NCBI GenBank assembly: GCA_937907395.1
Contig: CALCII010000013.1
Location: 186,001-250,000 of the forward strand
Direction: 5' to 3'
DNA: 64,000 nt
Source of the DNA: an uncultured Chitinophagaceae bacterium
GTDB lineage: Bacteria > Bacteroidota > Bacteroidia > Chitinophagales > Chitinophagaceae
The position numbers and the translations under genes are program-made. The notes beneath the pieces were generated by a model, which ran no database searches, was not told the origin of the DNA, and saw nothing but the letters and a program-made list of their open reading frames with translations. This document shows, in pieces, positions 16,631 to 25,328 of the stretch; the first letter of the stretch is position 1, and each line of letters opens with the position of its first letter.

Positions 16631-19507
16631 TTATTCTGCAAATGCACTCACGGGTTCGCAGGTGCAAATCAGGTTTCTGTCGCCATGTGTATTGTTTACT
16701 CTTGCCACACTGGGCCAGAATTTATTCTGTGTTACATAGTATAATGGAAATGCTGCCTGCTGGCGGGTGTAGCTGTGGTTCCATTCATCTGCAGTTACAA
16801 CAGCCTGGGTATGCGGTGCATGTTTTAAGGCATTATCTGCTTTATCAGCGTTTCCTTCTTCAATAGCTTTGATTTCTTCACGTATGCTGAGTAATGCGTT
16901 ACAGAAGCGATCCAGTTCTCCTTTGTCTTCACTTTCTGTTGGTTCAATCATGATCGTTCCGGGAACAGGGAAGCTCATGGTGGGAGCGTGAAATCCGTAA
17001 TCCATTAAACGTTTTGCCACATCTTCTGCTTCAATGCCTGCCGTATTTTTAAACGGACGAAGATCCACAATGAATTCATGTGCACAAGTCCCGTTGATGC
17101 CGGTGTAAAGGATGTCAAAATCTTTTTCCAGTCGTGCTTTCATATAATTCGCATTCAGGATGGCATACTCGGTTGATTGGCGCAACCCATCTGGTCCCAG
17201 TAAACGTATATAAGCATAACTGATCAACAGAATAGAGGCCGATCCAAAGGGAGCTGCAGAAACAGCGCCAGAACCGTTCTGAGTGCCATTTGCTGATGCA
17301 TTCGAACTATGGCCGGGTAAATGATTGGTTAAATGTGCTTTCACACAAATGGGGCCCATGCCCGGACCGCCACCACCGTGTGGTATTGCAAATGTTTTAT
17401 GAAGGTTAAGGTGGCAAACATCAGCACCAATTAAACCGGGCGAGGTTAATCCTACTTGTGCATTCATGTTAGCGCCATCCATATATACTTGTCCGCCGTG
17501 CTGGTGTACAATCTCACAAATTTCTTTTACACTTTCTTCAAAGATGCCGTAGGTACTGGGATAGGTGATCATAGTACCGGCGAGGTTGGCGCTGTATTGT
17601 TCGGCTTTTGCTTTGAAGTCGGCCACATCAATATATCCGTTCTCCAGTGCTTTCACCACCACTACTTTCATACCTGCCATGACAGCGCTTGCAGGATTGG
17701 TTCCATGTGCAGAAATGGGAATGAGAATTACATTCCGTTGTGCGTCACCGTTAGCAAGGTGATAATTGCGAATGGTTAATAAACCGGCGAATTCACCTTG
17801 TGCACCACTGTTAGGCTGCATGCTGCACGCATCAAAACCAGTGATGTTGCTCAGCCATTTGCCTAACTCAGAAAGAATTTGTTCGTATCCTTTGGTTTGA
17901 TCGGCAGGGGCGAAGGGATGTATTCTTCCAAACTCGGCCCAGCTTACAGGAATCATTTCCGTTGCTGCATTCAGTTTCATAGTACAGCTTCCCAACGAAA
18001 TCATTGAAGTGTTCAATGACAGGTCTTTGTTTTCCAGTTGCTTGATGTAACGCATCATCTGGCTTTCACTATGATGTGTATTGAAGTTGGGATGTGTTAA
18101 ATAAGCACTGGTGCGTTGCAATGCAGCTGGTATATGATTGGGTGTTGCTTCTTCATCAATACTGAAGGCAACAGGATCGGTGTCGTTTTCAAAACAGTTA
18201 ATCAGATCATAGAGATCAGTGGTGGTGGTGGTTTCATCGATTGAAATACCAATCAGTTCATTTGTAATGTAACGCAGATTGATATGCTGTTTTTCTGCTT
18301 TGGATTTAAAAACGGAGCTGTCTTTTACTTTAACGGCAATGGTATCAAAGAATGAATCGCTTGCCAGTTCAAAGCCTCTTTCTTTAATGCCTTCGGCTAC
18401 AGTTTGTGTTAAAATGGCTACACGTGTTGCAATATCTTTCAAACCAGATGGGCCATGAAAGACAGCATACATCGCAGCCATGTTAGCCAGCAAAGCCTGT
18501 GCTGTACAAATATTAGAAGTGGCTTTTTCTCTCTTGATATGTTGTTCACGGGTTTGCAGTGCCATGCGTAAAGCACGGTTGCCCTGTGCATCAATACTTA
18601 CGCCTATTATGCGTCCGGGTAAGGAACGTTTGAATTCATCTTTTGCAGAAAAGAAAGCGGCATGTGGTCCGCCAAATCCTAAAGGCACTCCAAATCGTTG
18701 AGCAGAACCAAAGGCTACATCAGCACCCAGTTCACCGGGGGCTTTCAGTAAGGTGAGGGCCAGCAGATCTGTAGCCATGGCCACAAAACCACCATTAGTA
18801 TGAACGAGCTCAATAAAAGAGTGATAGTCTTCAATTGAGCCGGTATTATTGGGGTATTGAATCAATGCACCGAAATAGGAACTATCAGGCTGATGTGTTT
18901 TGTAATCGCCAACAACTACTTCAATTCCTATTGGAGTACCACGTGTGATTAATAAATCTTTTGTTTGGGGGAATACTTCCTTGTCAACAAAGAATTTCGG
19001 GCGATCAATTTTATCGCTACGGTTTACATGATGAAACAACATGTTCATCGCTTCAGCAGCAGCGGTGGCTTCATCCAGCAATGATGCATTGGCAATGGGT
19101 AATGCAGTAAGATCGCTCACCATGGTTTGAAAGTTGAGCAAACTTTCCAGGCGGCCCTGTGAAATTTCTGCCTGGTAAGGAGTGTATTGTGTATACCAAC
19201 CCGGATTTTCAAAAATATTCCGGAGAATAACAGAAGGTGTGATTGTGTCGTAATAACCTTGTCCTATATAGGTTTTGTACAATTTGTTTTTTTGTGCCAC
19301 TTCTTTCAACTGTTGCAGCAATTCTGTTTCACTTACAGCTTCCGGCACATCGAGCGGCTGCTTCATCCGGATGGATGCGGGAACGGTCTTGCCGATTAAT
19401 TCTTCCACTGATTGAACACCAATTGCAGTCAACATTTCTTTTTCTGATCCAATACTTCCAATATGCCTGCGGGTAAATTCGTGCTGCTGAGCTTTAAACA
19501 GATTCAT
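16631..19507 (-). CDS. gcvP: Glycine dehydrogenase (decarboxylating), P protein of the glycine cleavage system
   Basis: 958 residues, full length for the fused P protein. It decarboxylates glycine with pyridoxal phosphate and passes the aminomethyl group to the H protein. The PLP lysine lies in HLNLHKTFAIPHGGGGPGMG; other family blocks are SLGSCTMKLNAATEM, QPNSGAQGEFAGLL and HGTNPASA. The start at 19507 (MNLFKAQQHEFTRRHIG) was chosen because this is the usual family N-terminus; an in-frame ATG at 19573 is possible. No gcvH or gcvT is nearby. A -7 box and a structured leader lie upstream. Confidence 0.97.
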   Translation of the reverse strand: MNLFKAQQHEFTRRHIGSIGSEKEMLTAIGVQSVEELIGKTVPASIRMKQPLDVPEAVSETELLQQLKEVAQKNKLYKTYIGQGYYDTITPSVILRNIFENPGWYTQYTPYQAEISQGRLESLLNFQTMVSDLTALPIANASLLDEATAAAEAMNMLFHHVNRSDKIDRPKFFVDKEVFPQTKDLLITRGTPIGIEVVVGDYKTHQPDSSYFGALIQYPNNTGSIEDYHSFIELVHTNGGFVAMATDLLALTLLKAPGELGADVAFGSAQRFGVPLGFGGPHAAFFSAKDEFKRSLPGRIIGVSIDAQGNRALRMALQTREQHIKREKATSNICTAQALLANMAAMYAVFHGPSGLKDIATRVAILTQTVAEGIKERGFELASDSFFDTIAVKVKDSSVFKSKAEKQHINLRYITNELIGISIDETTTTTDLYDLINCFENDTDPVAFSIDEEATPNHIPAALQRTSAYLTHPNFNTHHSESQMMRYIKQLENKDLSLNTSMISLGSCTMKLNAATEMIPVSWAEFGRIHPFAPADQTKGYEQILSELGKWLSNITGFDACSMQPNSGAQGEFAGLLTIRNYHLANGDAQRNVILIPISAHGTNPASAVMAGMKVVVVKALENGYIDVADFKAKAEQYSANLAGTMITYPSTYGIFEESVKEICEIVHQHGGQVYMDGANMNAQVGLTSPGLIGADVCHLNLHKTFAIPHGGGGPGMGPICVKAHLTNHLPGHSSNASANGTQNGSGAVSAAPFGSASILLISYAYIRLLGPDGLRQSTEYAILNANYMKARLEKDFDILYTGINGTCAHEFIVDLRPFKNTAGIEAEDVAKRLMDYGFHAPTMSFPVPGTIMIEPTESEDKGELDRFCNALLSIREEIKAIEEGNADKADNALKHAPHTQAVVTADEWNHSYTRQQAAFPLYYVTQNKFWPSVARVNNTHGDRNLICTCEPVSAFAE

Positions 19508-19519
19508 AAAAGTTTTCTT

Positions 19520-19531
19520 GTTTACGTAAAC
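19520..19531. promoter_or_regulatory. Perfect 12-bp palindrome in the gcvP leader
   Basis: GTTTACGTAAAC, 12 bp before the chosen gcvP start. A dimeric regulator site or chance; no regulator assigned. Confidence 0.3.
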
Positions 19532-19601
19532 TAAGAGATGATAATTCGTTGCCAGTTGCTCCGGAAGATCCATCCGGCTTTCGGGCTGCTTTTTAGCGCA
19601 G

Positions 19602-19609
19602 CAAAGTTA
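19602..19609 (-). promoter_or_regulatory. Likely -7 box of gcvP
   Basis: TAACTTTG on the minus strand matches TAnnTTTG. It would start a transcript near 19595 with a leader of about 90 nt containing two small hairpins (GCTGC/GCAGC and CCGGA/TCCGG arms) before the start at 19507. Confidence 0.4.
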
Positions 19610-19733
19610 CGAGGAGAACGGGGATATATAAACACCTGTTAGCAATTGGGGAAAGGGTGTGAAATAGATTTTATACAGCGTTGGTCTTGTTTAACAACTA
19701 CCACGATTACAGGGAAATCAGTTTATTTGCAGT

Positions 19734-20219
19734 ATGGCAGACGGTTTGTTAGAGAATTGGGAGAAAAAAAGCTCCGATCACCAGAAGGAATACAAGCGGT
19801 TCCTGCAGCGGGCCAACAAAAACCAGGTGTTGAAGCTGTTGCCCGATCTGGACGAAGAGGCCTTCCGGCAGGTCGATTGTCTTCAGTGCGCCAATTGCTG
19901 TAAAAACTATTCTCCGAGGTTTAAAACACCTGATATAAAACGAATCAGCAAATACCTGCGGATGAAAGAAGGGGAGTTTATTGACCGCTATTTGTACATT
20001 GACAATGATGGTGATTATGTACTCAAAAGCAAACCTTGTCCCTTCCTTGGTGCTGATAATTATTGCTCTGTTTATGATGTTCGTCCGTCTGATTGTGAAC
20101 GGTTTCCTTACACAGCCGAAGATGTGATTTTAAAACGGCCACAGATTACATTGAAGAACTCCAGTTTTTGTCCGGCTACTTTTTTTGTACTGGAAAAGTT
20201 GATAGAGAAAATCGGTTAA
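19734..20219 (+). CDS. YkgJ-type cysteine cluster protein (putative zinc/iron chelating)
   Basis: 161 residues. The cysteine pattern CLQCANCCKNY (about 44-54), KPCPFLGADNYCSVYDVRPSDCERFPY and FCPATFF defines the CxxCxxCC family that is thought to bind zinc or an iron-sulfur cluster. It is probably cytoplasmic; its biochemical role is unknown. The ATG at 19734 precedes a polar helical N-terminus (NWEKKSSDHQKEYKRFLQR). It is divergent from gcvP. Confidence 0.82.
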   Translation: MADGLLENWEKKSSDHQKEYKRFLQRANKNQVLKLLPDLDEEAFRQVDCLQCANCCKNYSPRFKTPDIKRISKYLRMKEGEFIDRYLYIDNDGDYVLKSKPCPFLGADNYCSVYDVRPSDCERFPYTAEDVILKRPQITLKNSSFCPATFFVLEKLIEKIG

Positions 20220-20326
20220 AGAAATCAAAAAGAGAAGAATTGTAGTATTCCTGATGAATTATTTTTTAAATTCATTGTGCGAACAACTGTCTGATGACAG
20301 CTTATTTATCACCTAAATTGAAATGT

Positions 20327-20758
20327 ATGAAATATACCAGCCGCTTACTCATCATATTACTTGTGTTTATTGCTTCCTGTTCTCCTAAGGGGTTTATGTT
20401 TAATGGAAAATCTGCACAGCAGGTAAAAGTCACAGATATTGGTGAATTATTTTCTACTTATAATTTCAGTAGTGAAGAAAAACAACAATTGAACAATCAG
20501 ATTAAGAATACAGATCTGGTGAACGAAATCATCACTTATGCTAAAGAAGATGCATGGCCTGATGCAATCAACACATTAGATGAAAGGTTGAAGGTTCGTC
20601 CCACTATGTTGAAGTATAATTTCTACAAAATAGCAACCGCTGGAACTAAAACGATTGTAGCAGTGCCTGCTGATAAAAACAAGCATATGCCTTCCGGATT
20701 TGTTCCCAAAGGGCCAATGTATATGGTGTTTGCGAGTAAAGCGGTAATCAGCAAATAA
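20327..20758 (+). CDS. Hypothetical lipoprotein
   Basis: 143 residues from the ATG at 20327, chosen because it gives the lipoprotein signal MKYTSRLLIILLVFIASC (lipobox IASC); an upstream start at 20294 would add 11 residues. The mature protein is mostly helical and polar with no recognised domain. A hairpin terminator follows 20 bp after the stop, so it is probably transcribed alone. Confidence 0.65.
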   Translation: MKYTSRLLIILLVFIASCSPKGFMFNGKSAQQVKVTDIGELFSTYNFSSEEKQQLNNQIKNTDLVNEIITYAKEDAWPDAINTLDERLKVRPTMLKYNFYKIATAGTKTIVAVPADKNKHMPSGFVPKGPMYMVFASKAVISK

Positions 20759-20778
20759 TTATTGTTTTTCTGAAACAG

Positions 20779-20803
20779 AAGGCTCCTGACGGGGCCTTTT
20801 TTG
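20779..20803 (+). terminator. Rho-independent terminator of the lipoprotein gene
   Basis: AAGGCTCC-TGAC-GGGGCCTT (20779-20798, one G-T pair) followed by TTTTTT. Confidence 0.85.
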
Positions 20804-20811
20804 TGCAGTTA

Positions 20812-20880
20812 AAATAAAAAACCTCTCCCCGGAGGGAGAGGCGTCAATCAGATACCATTAACCAATAAACCTTATCATCA
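20812..20880 (-). ncRNA. Candidate small RNA ending in a minus-strand terminator
   Basis: A strong minus-strand terminator lies at 20816-20841: 8-bp stem CCTCTCCC / GGGAGAGG, 4-nt loop, then six T on the minus strand. About 45 bp upstream on that strand is CATCTTTG (20892-20885), close to the TAnnTTTG -7 box. A transcript from about 20879 to 20812 would be near 65 nt. No convincing protein is encoded. The alternative is that the hairpin simply terminates the thioredoxin-like gene, whose stop is 150 bp upstream. Confidence 0.35.
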
Positions 20881-20991
20881 AATGCAAAGATGATGAATGG
20901 CAATTACAGGTTGCAGAAAAAGTATTTTTTTTCAAATATTTTTTTGGATACCCCCAGATTTGGGGGATTTCATTTGCTAGAAGTGCTTAGA

Positions 20992-21528
20992 CTACCAGGT
21001 TGGCTTATAAGATTGGGCCCATTTTTCAAACTCTGTTTTTCCATAATGTCCTTCTCCAAAATATTTTACAGCTACTTCCAGTTGTTTGGGTTCCAGGTAT
21101 CCTGCCAACGGATGCGGCGCTTCGTAAGATTCACTTTCAAGCAAAAAGATAGTGGAGGGATAAGCCAGTTCTCCACCACTAAAAAATATAGCTAATTCAT
21201 TTACCCTGTATTCGGGGTTGTATTTATAGGATTTGCCTATCCACTGTACCGGTTGCCTGCTTTCTGCATTGTATCTTACGAGATAGTATTTTTCGTTCAG
21301 GTAAGAAATGACCTTGGCTTTTGAATAGGTTTTTTTGTCCATCACTTTGCACCAGCCACACCAATCAGTATAAAGATCAATCAGGATTGGCCTGGGGTTT
21401 TGCTTTATCAGCGCCTGCACTTCTTCCAGTGTTCGCCAGTTTAGCTTTTCTGCCTCAGGTGGAGTAAAAAAGGAGCTGTTAAGGATAAGGATTGTAAAGA
21501 GTATGAAGATGTTTAAAACCTTTTGCAT
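20992..21528 (-). CDS. Thioredoxin-like thiol reductase, exported
   Basis: 178 residues from the ATG at 21528, which gives the signal peptide MQKVLNIFILFTILILNSS; the longer reading frame would run into the divergent ubiX gene. The thioredoxin-fold core contains IDLYTDWCGWCKVMDKKTY with a CGWC active site and LAYPSTIFLLE with the cis-proline. This is the thioredoxin_7 or DUF255-like group of periplasmic thiol proteins. It likely reduces or exchanges disulfides in the envelope. The 5' end overlaps a possible longer ubiX start on the other strand. Confidence 0.82.
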   Translation of the reverse strand: MQKVLNIFILFTILILNSSFFTPPEAEKLNWRTLEEVQALIKQNPRPILIDLYTDWCGWCKVMDKKTYSKAKVISYLNEKYYLVRYNAESRQPVQWIGKSYKYNPEYRVNELAIFFSGGELAYPSTIFLLESESYEAPHPLAGYLEPKQLEVAVKYFGEGHYGKTEFEKWAQSYKPTW

Positions 21529-21559
21529 TGTATTTTTGTTGATCTCTAAAATTAAACGT

Positions 21560-22123
21560 TTGGAAGGAAATAAAATTGTAGTTGCGGTTACAGGTGCCAG
21601 CGGGGCCATTTATGCAAGGCAAATCTTGCAAAAATTAGTATTGCTGAAAGATCAATGGCAATCTGTTGCAGTGGTGATGACAGAAAATGCACGTGAAGTA
21701 TGGCGGACAGAATTGGGAGATGAGTCTTACAATGAAATCCCGTTTCCTTTTTATGCAACCACTGATTTTATGGCACCTTTTGCATCCGGTTCTGCCAGGT
21801 TTGGAACAATGATCATTGTTCCTTGCTCTATGGGAACGTTGGGAAGGATCGCCAGTGGTGTTTCGAATGATCTGATTACCCGTGCTGCGGATGTGATTTT
21901 GAAAGAGCGGCGAAAACTCATTTGTGTTGCCCGGGATACTCCCTACAACCTGATACATATCAAGAATATGGAAACAGTTACATTGGCAGGTGGAATTATT
22001 TGTCCGGCCACACCTTCCTTCTACAGTAAGCCTGTTACCATAGAAGATGTTGCTGCCACAGTAACCGACAGGGTTCTGGATCTGGCAGGATTTGATATAT
22101 CAACCTTCCGTTGGGGAAAATAG
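21560..22123 (+). CDS. ubiX: Flavin prenyltransferase UbiX
   Basis: 187 residues from a TTG at 21560. It makes prenylated FMN, the cofactor of UbiD-type decarboxylases. Family blocks are KIVVAVTGASGAIYAR, the phosphate and flavin loop VVPCSMGTLGRIASGVSNDLITRAADV, RRKLICVARDTPYN, and GGIICPATPSFY. An ATG at 21503 would give 206 residues but adds a hydrophobic N-terminus not expected for this cytoplasmic enzyme and overlaps the divergent gene by 26 bp. No ubiD is in the window. Confidence 0.92.
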   Translation: MEGNKIVVAVTGASGAIYARQILQKLVLLKDQWQSVAVVMTENAREVWRTELGDESYNEIPFPFYATTDFMAPFASGSARFGTMIIVPCSMGTLGRIASGVSNDLITRAADVILKERRKLICVARDTPYNLIHIKNMETVTLAGGIICPATPSFYSKPVTIEDVAATVTDRVLDLAGFDISTFRWGK

Positions 22124-23044
22124 TTACAGCAGCTTCGGTTCCGGTTCTATTGCTGTTAATTCTTCATAAGCCGATTGAAGAATACGGGAAGCACCATCAC
22201 CTTTCCATTCCGGTGTGCCGGGAATGGAATTATGTTTCAGAATATCTTTCAAACCCTTTCCTCTGCGTATTTCAGCTTGCACAAACAATAACGTTTGCGA
22301 AAGATAGTTTGAAAAAGATTTGAGATCATCACGTGTTCCAACAACAGAATATCCTTCACCTGCATGGCTGAAGATGAACTTGGTGCGGCGGCCAAAATCT
22401 TTATACACTTTGCTCAGTACCTGCACCCAGTTTTTAATACTGGCACCTGATGTACGGTCGGCAAATGCATGTTTACGGTTGAACATTAAATCGCCCATAT
22501 GAACAATATCTGCATGTTCAAAATGAACAACAGAATCGCCATTCGTATGTGCAGGTCCGTAGTAATAGAGACAAATATTCTCTTTGCCATATTTGCCACA
22601 CCAGTTTTCTTTAAAAGTGGTGGTGGGATACAGTTGTGTATTTTCCTGTTTCATCAGTTTGGCATTACGCATCTGATTCAGTTTTGAATTTTCATGCGCT
22701 ACAATTTCTTTCACAATTCCTTTGAAAGAAATATTACCACTGGTATGATCCAGGTGATGATGTGTGTTAATGAGTAATTGAAAAGGCTGTGTGCTTTTTG
22801 CTTTCAATTCTGTTATAAGATGCTGACTTTGCTCGGGCCATTGTGCATCCACAACCACAATTCCATCTTTGTAGATGTAGAACGCAATCGTTCCTCCACG
22901 TTCAGTAAAAATGCCTATCTCATCTGTAAGCATGGTGATTTTCCATGCAGGTTGTTGCAGGAGTTCGGCCAACAGGCGCTGATTTGCCAGGGCCAATGCC
23001 CCCAATGTAAAAGCGGAAGTTTTGAGAAACGATTTTCTATTCAT
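22124..23044 (-). CDS. Metallo-beta-lactamase-fold hydrolase, exported (paralogue 1)
   Basis: 306 residues from the ATG at 23044. The N-terminus MNRKSFLKTSAFTLGALALA resembles a twin-arginine signal with an RK pair. The MBL metal motif is NTHHHLDHTSGN, followed by GPAHTNGDSVVHFEHADIVHMGD and FSHAGEG with further metal ligands. Substrate is unknown. It is about as long as, and clearly similar to, the adjacent upstream gene, so the two arose by tandem duplication. Its stop abuts the convergent ubiX stop with no gap. Confidence 0.86.
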   Translation of the reverse strand: MNRKSFLKTSAFTLGALALANQRLLAELLQQPAWKITMLTDEIGIFTERGGTIAFYIYKDGIVVVDAQWPEQSQHLITELKAKSTQPFQLLINTHHHLDHTSGNISFKGIVKEIVAHENSKLNQMRNAKLMKQENTQLYPTTTFKENWCGKYGKENICLYYYGPAHTNGDSVVHFEHADIVHMGDLMFNRKHAFADRTSGASIKNWVQVLSKVYKDFGRRTKFIFSHAGEGYSVVGTRDDLKSFSNYLSQTLLFVQAEIRRGKGLKDILKHNSIPGTPEWKGDGASRILQSAYEELTAIEPEPKLL

Positions 23045-23155
23045 AATTAAGCACCAAAAATTGGTGTAATTTACGGGAAACACTCAAATATCTGCCAAAA
23101 AGAAACGGAATTATACGAATCCTATCGTTTGTTAGCCGGCATGGTTATCAATTTG

Positions 23156-24052
23156 TCATTTTGCAGTTAACTCGTCGTATGCAGCACCTAAGGGTCGTTG
23201 TATTCCATCCCCTTTCCATTCCTGGTTTCCGGGAATGCTTGTTTGCTTCACAATTTCGTCCCGGCTTTTACCCGTTTTAATTTCACTTTCCACAAAGGTT
23301 AAAACCTGTTGCAGGTAAATGGAGTAGGCACGCAGGTCGTCTTTGGTTCCTGTAACCTCATAACCTTCACCGGCATGGCCAAAAACAAATTTTGTTTTAT
23401 TGCTGAATTTGTTTTGAGCTGTTTCAAGAATCTGTACCCAGTTTTGCATTTGTGCACCATTGGCTTTATCCACATACGGATGGCGGCGGTTGAATAACAA
23501 ATCGCCCATGTGCACAATATCTGCTTTTTCGAAATGAACCAAACTGTCGCCATTGGTATGACCGGCGCCGAGGTAGTGCAAGGTGATGGTTTCTTTGCCA
23601 AAACGCTGGCTCCATACTTCTTTGTAAGTCTGATCCGGATAGAGCTGTTTGTCTTCTGTTTTGCTTGCTTTTGCTACTTTAATCTGGTTGGCCTTTGAAT
23701 TTTCATGTGCCAGTACATGTTCCACAATTCCTTTGTAGGAAATGTTTCCACTTGTGTGGTCGCCATGATGATGTGTGTTGATCAGTAGTCCGAATGGTTG
23801 CGAGGTTTGTTTTTTTAGTTCCTCAATCAAATGCTGGCTTTGCTCGGGAAATTGTGCGTCTACTACGGCAATGCCATCTTTACCAAGATAAAATAGGATG
23901 GTGCCGCCTTTTTCTGAGAAGATTCCGATTTCTTTCGTGAGCATCTGAATCTTCCATGCAGGTTGTTGAAAAAATTGTGCGATGAGGCTTTTTTGAAATG
24001 CCAGTGCACCTAATGTAAGTGCAGATGATTGTATGAAATGCTTACGGTTCAT
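23156..24052 (-). CDS. Metallo-beta-lactamase-fold hydrolase, exported (paralogue 2)
   Basis: 298 residues. Same layout as the neighbour: MNRKHFIQSSALTLGALAF signal with RK pair, metal motif NTHHHGDHTSGN, GAGHTNGDSLVHFEKADIVHMGD, and FGHAGEGYEV. The tail GNQEWKGDGIQRPLGAAYDEL parallels the GTPEWKGDGASRILQSAYEEL of paralogue 1. The two probably share a substrate class. It follows the MFS gene by 31 bp and is likely in the same transcript; a 110-bp gap separates the two paralogues. Confidence 0.86.
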   Translation of the reverse strand: MNRKHFIQSSALTLGALAFQKSLIAQFFQQPAWKIQMLTKEIGIFSEKGGTILFYLGKDGIAVVDAQFPEQSQHLIEELKKQTSQPFGLLINTHHHGDHTSGNISYKGIVEHVLAHENSKANQIKVAKASKTEDKQLYPDQTYKEVWSQRFGKETITLHYLGAGHTNGDSLVHFEKADIVHMGDLLFNRRHPYVDKANGAQMQNWVQILETAQNKFSNKTKFVFGHAGEGYEVTGTKDDLRAYSIYLQQVLTFVESEIKTGKSRDEIVKQTSIPGNQEWKGDGIQRPLGAAYDELTAK

Positions 24053-24083
24053 AAAAGCAATTTATTTGAAACAGGTAATAAGA

Positions 24084-25328
24084 TCAGTACTCTAATTTAC
24101 GTAAAGAAGGCGCTTTCAGCCAGGTAATAGTTACCACCAGTAATGTCATACAACCGCCAAACACAACAGAAGGAACTGTGCCCAGCAGTGATGCAGCAAC
24201 TCCACTTTCAAACTGTCCCAGTTCATTGCTGCTGTTAATGAAAATAGAGCTTACACTCGAAACTCTTCCTCTCATGGCATCGGGAACAAAAAGTTGAAGT
24301 ACTGTTCCCCGGATAATCACACTCACTCCATCAAACAATCCGCTGATGAACAGGGCCGCAAAACTTAGCCAGTAATTTTTTGAGAGTGCAAAAATGATAA
24401 TGCAGACGCCGAATCCGGCAATTACGTAAAATAATTTTTTTCCTTGTTGGTTCTTCAATGGCTGCCAGGTGAGCCCTGCAATAGCAATGAAGTTACCAAG
24501 GTAGGTAGCCGCCATTAACCAACCCAATCCCTGCGGACCTACATGAAGTATATCTTTTGCAAAAACAGGTAATAGTGCAACTGCTCCTCCAAATAATACG
24601 GCAAACATGTCCAGCGTCATTGAACCCAGCAATGCTTTCTGGTGCAATACGAAGCGTAAACCTTCTTTCACACTTTCCCAGGTTTTACTATTGCCGGGTT
24701 TCCAGATAACCGGTTTTTGTTTTACTTTCTGCATCAGCAATAAGGCCGTTAGTACCATTGCTGAAACAATTGAAAATGCAATGGTGATATTGGTGTAGCC
24801 CAGTAATAATCCCGCAGAGGCTGGTCCCACTACTGCTGCAATGAGCCAGGCCATGCTGTTAACAGAAGTAGCCCTAACCAGTTCATCTGGTTTTACTAAC
24901 TGCGAAAGAAAAGCGCTGAAGGCCGGGCTGCTGTAGGCTCTAACGGCACCGGTTAAACTAACCAGTAAGAATATGCTCCATTCAACAATTTTAGGTGAAG
25001 TGTTATGAATACAATAATCGGAAGTTACAAACAACATGCCCAGCATGAGTATAAAATATCCGGCAATGCACCAGGATATTAATCGTTGCTTGTTGCTTTT
25101 GTCTACCAATACTCCTGCAGGAAGTGCCAGTAATATAGCCGGGATTACTTCACTCAGCCCTAATAACCCCAATGATAATTTACTGCCCGTGATTTCATAT
25201 AATTTCCATCCCAGTAAAACCGGGGTCATGCGTATTCCGGCTATGAAGATGATACGGGCAATGACAAACCATTTAAATTCATCATTGATAAAGAATGTAT
25301 TTATTTTATTGTTGCCGGCTTCGCTCAC
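24084..25328 (-). CDS. Major facilitator superfamily exporter
   Basis: 414 residues, twelve predicted helices. The loop after helix 2 (ALPAGVLVDKSNKQRLISW) is the MFS cytoplasmic motif, and the layout is that of the enterobactin/EntS-like group of drug or siderophore exporters (RAYSSPAFSAFLSQLV, MRGRVSSVSSIF). Start is GTG at 25328; the GTGA overlap with the upstream kinase stop indicates translational coupling. Substrate unknown. The MBL genes follow. Confidence 0.85.
   Translation of the reverse strand: MSEAGNNKINTFFINDEFKWFVIARIIFIAGIRMTPVLLGWKLYEITGSKLSLGLLGLSEVIPAILLALPAGVLVDKSNKQRLISWCIAGYFILMLGMLFVTSDYCIHNTSPKIVEWSIFLLVSLTGAVRAYSSPAFSAFLSQLVKPDELVRATSVNSMAWLIAAVVGPASAGLLLGYTNITIAFSIVSAMVLTALLLMQKVKQKPVIWKPGNSKTWESVKEGLRFVLHQKALLGSMTLDMFAVLFGGAVALLPVFAKDILHVGPQGLGWLMAATYLGNFIAIAGLTWQPLKNQQGKKLFYVIAGFGVCIIIFALSKNYWLSFAALFISGLFDGVSVIIRGTVLQLFVPDAMRGRVSSVSSIFINSSNELGQFESGVAASLLGTVPSVVFGGCMTLLVVTITWLKAPSLRKLEY

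Noticed and set aside
19508..19600. Glycine riboswitch ahead of gcvP
   Set aside because: I could not find the paired aptamer pattern; only small unrelated hairpins are visible.
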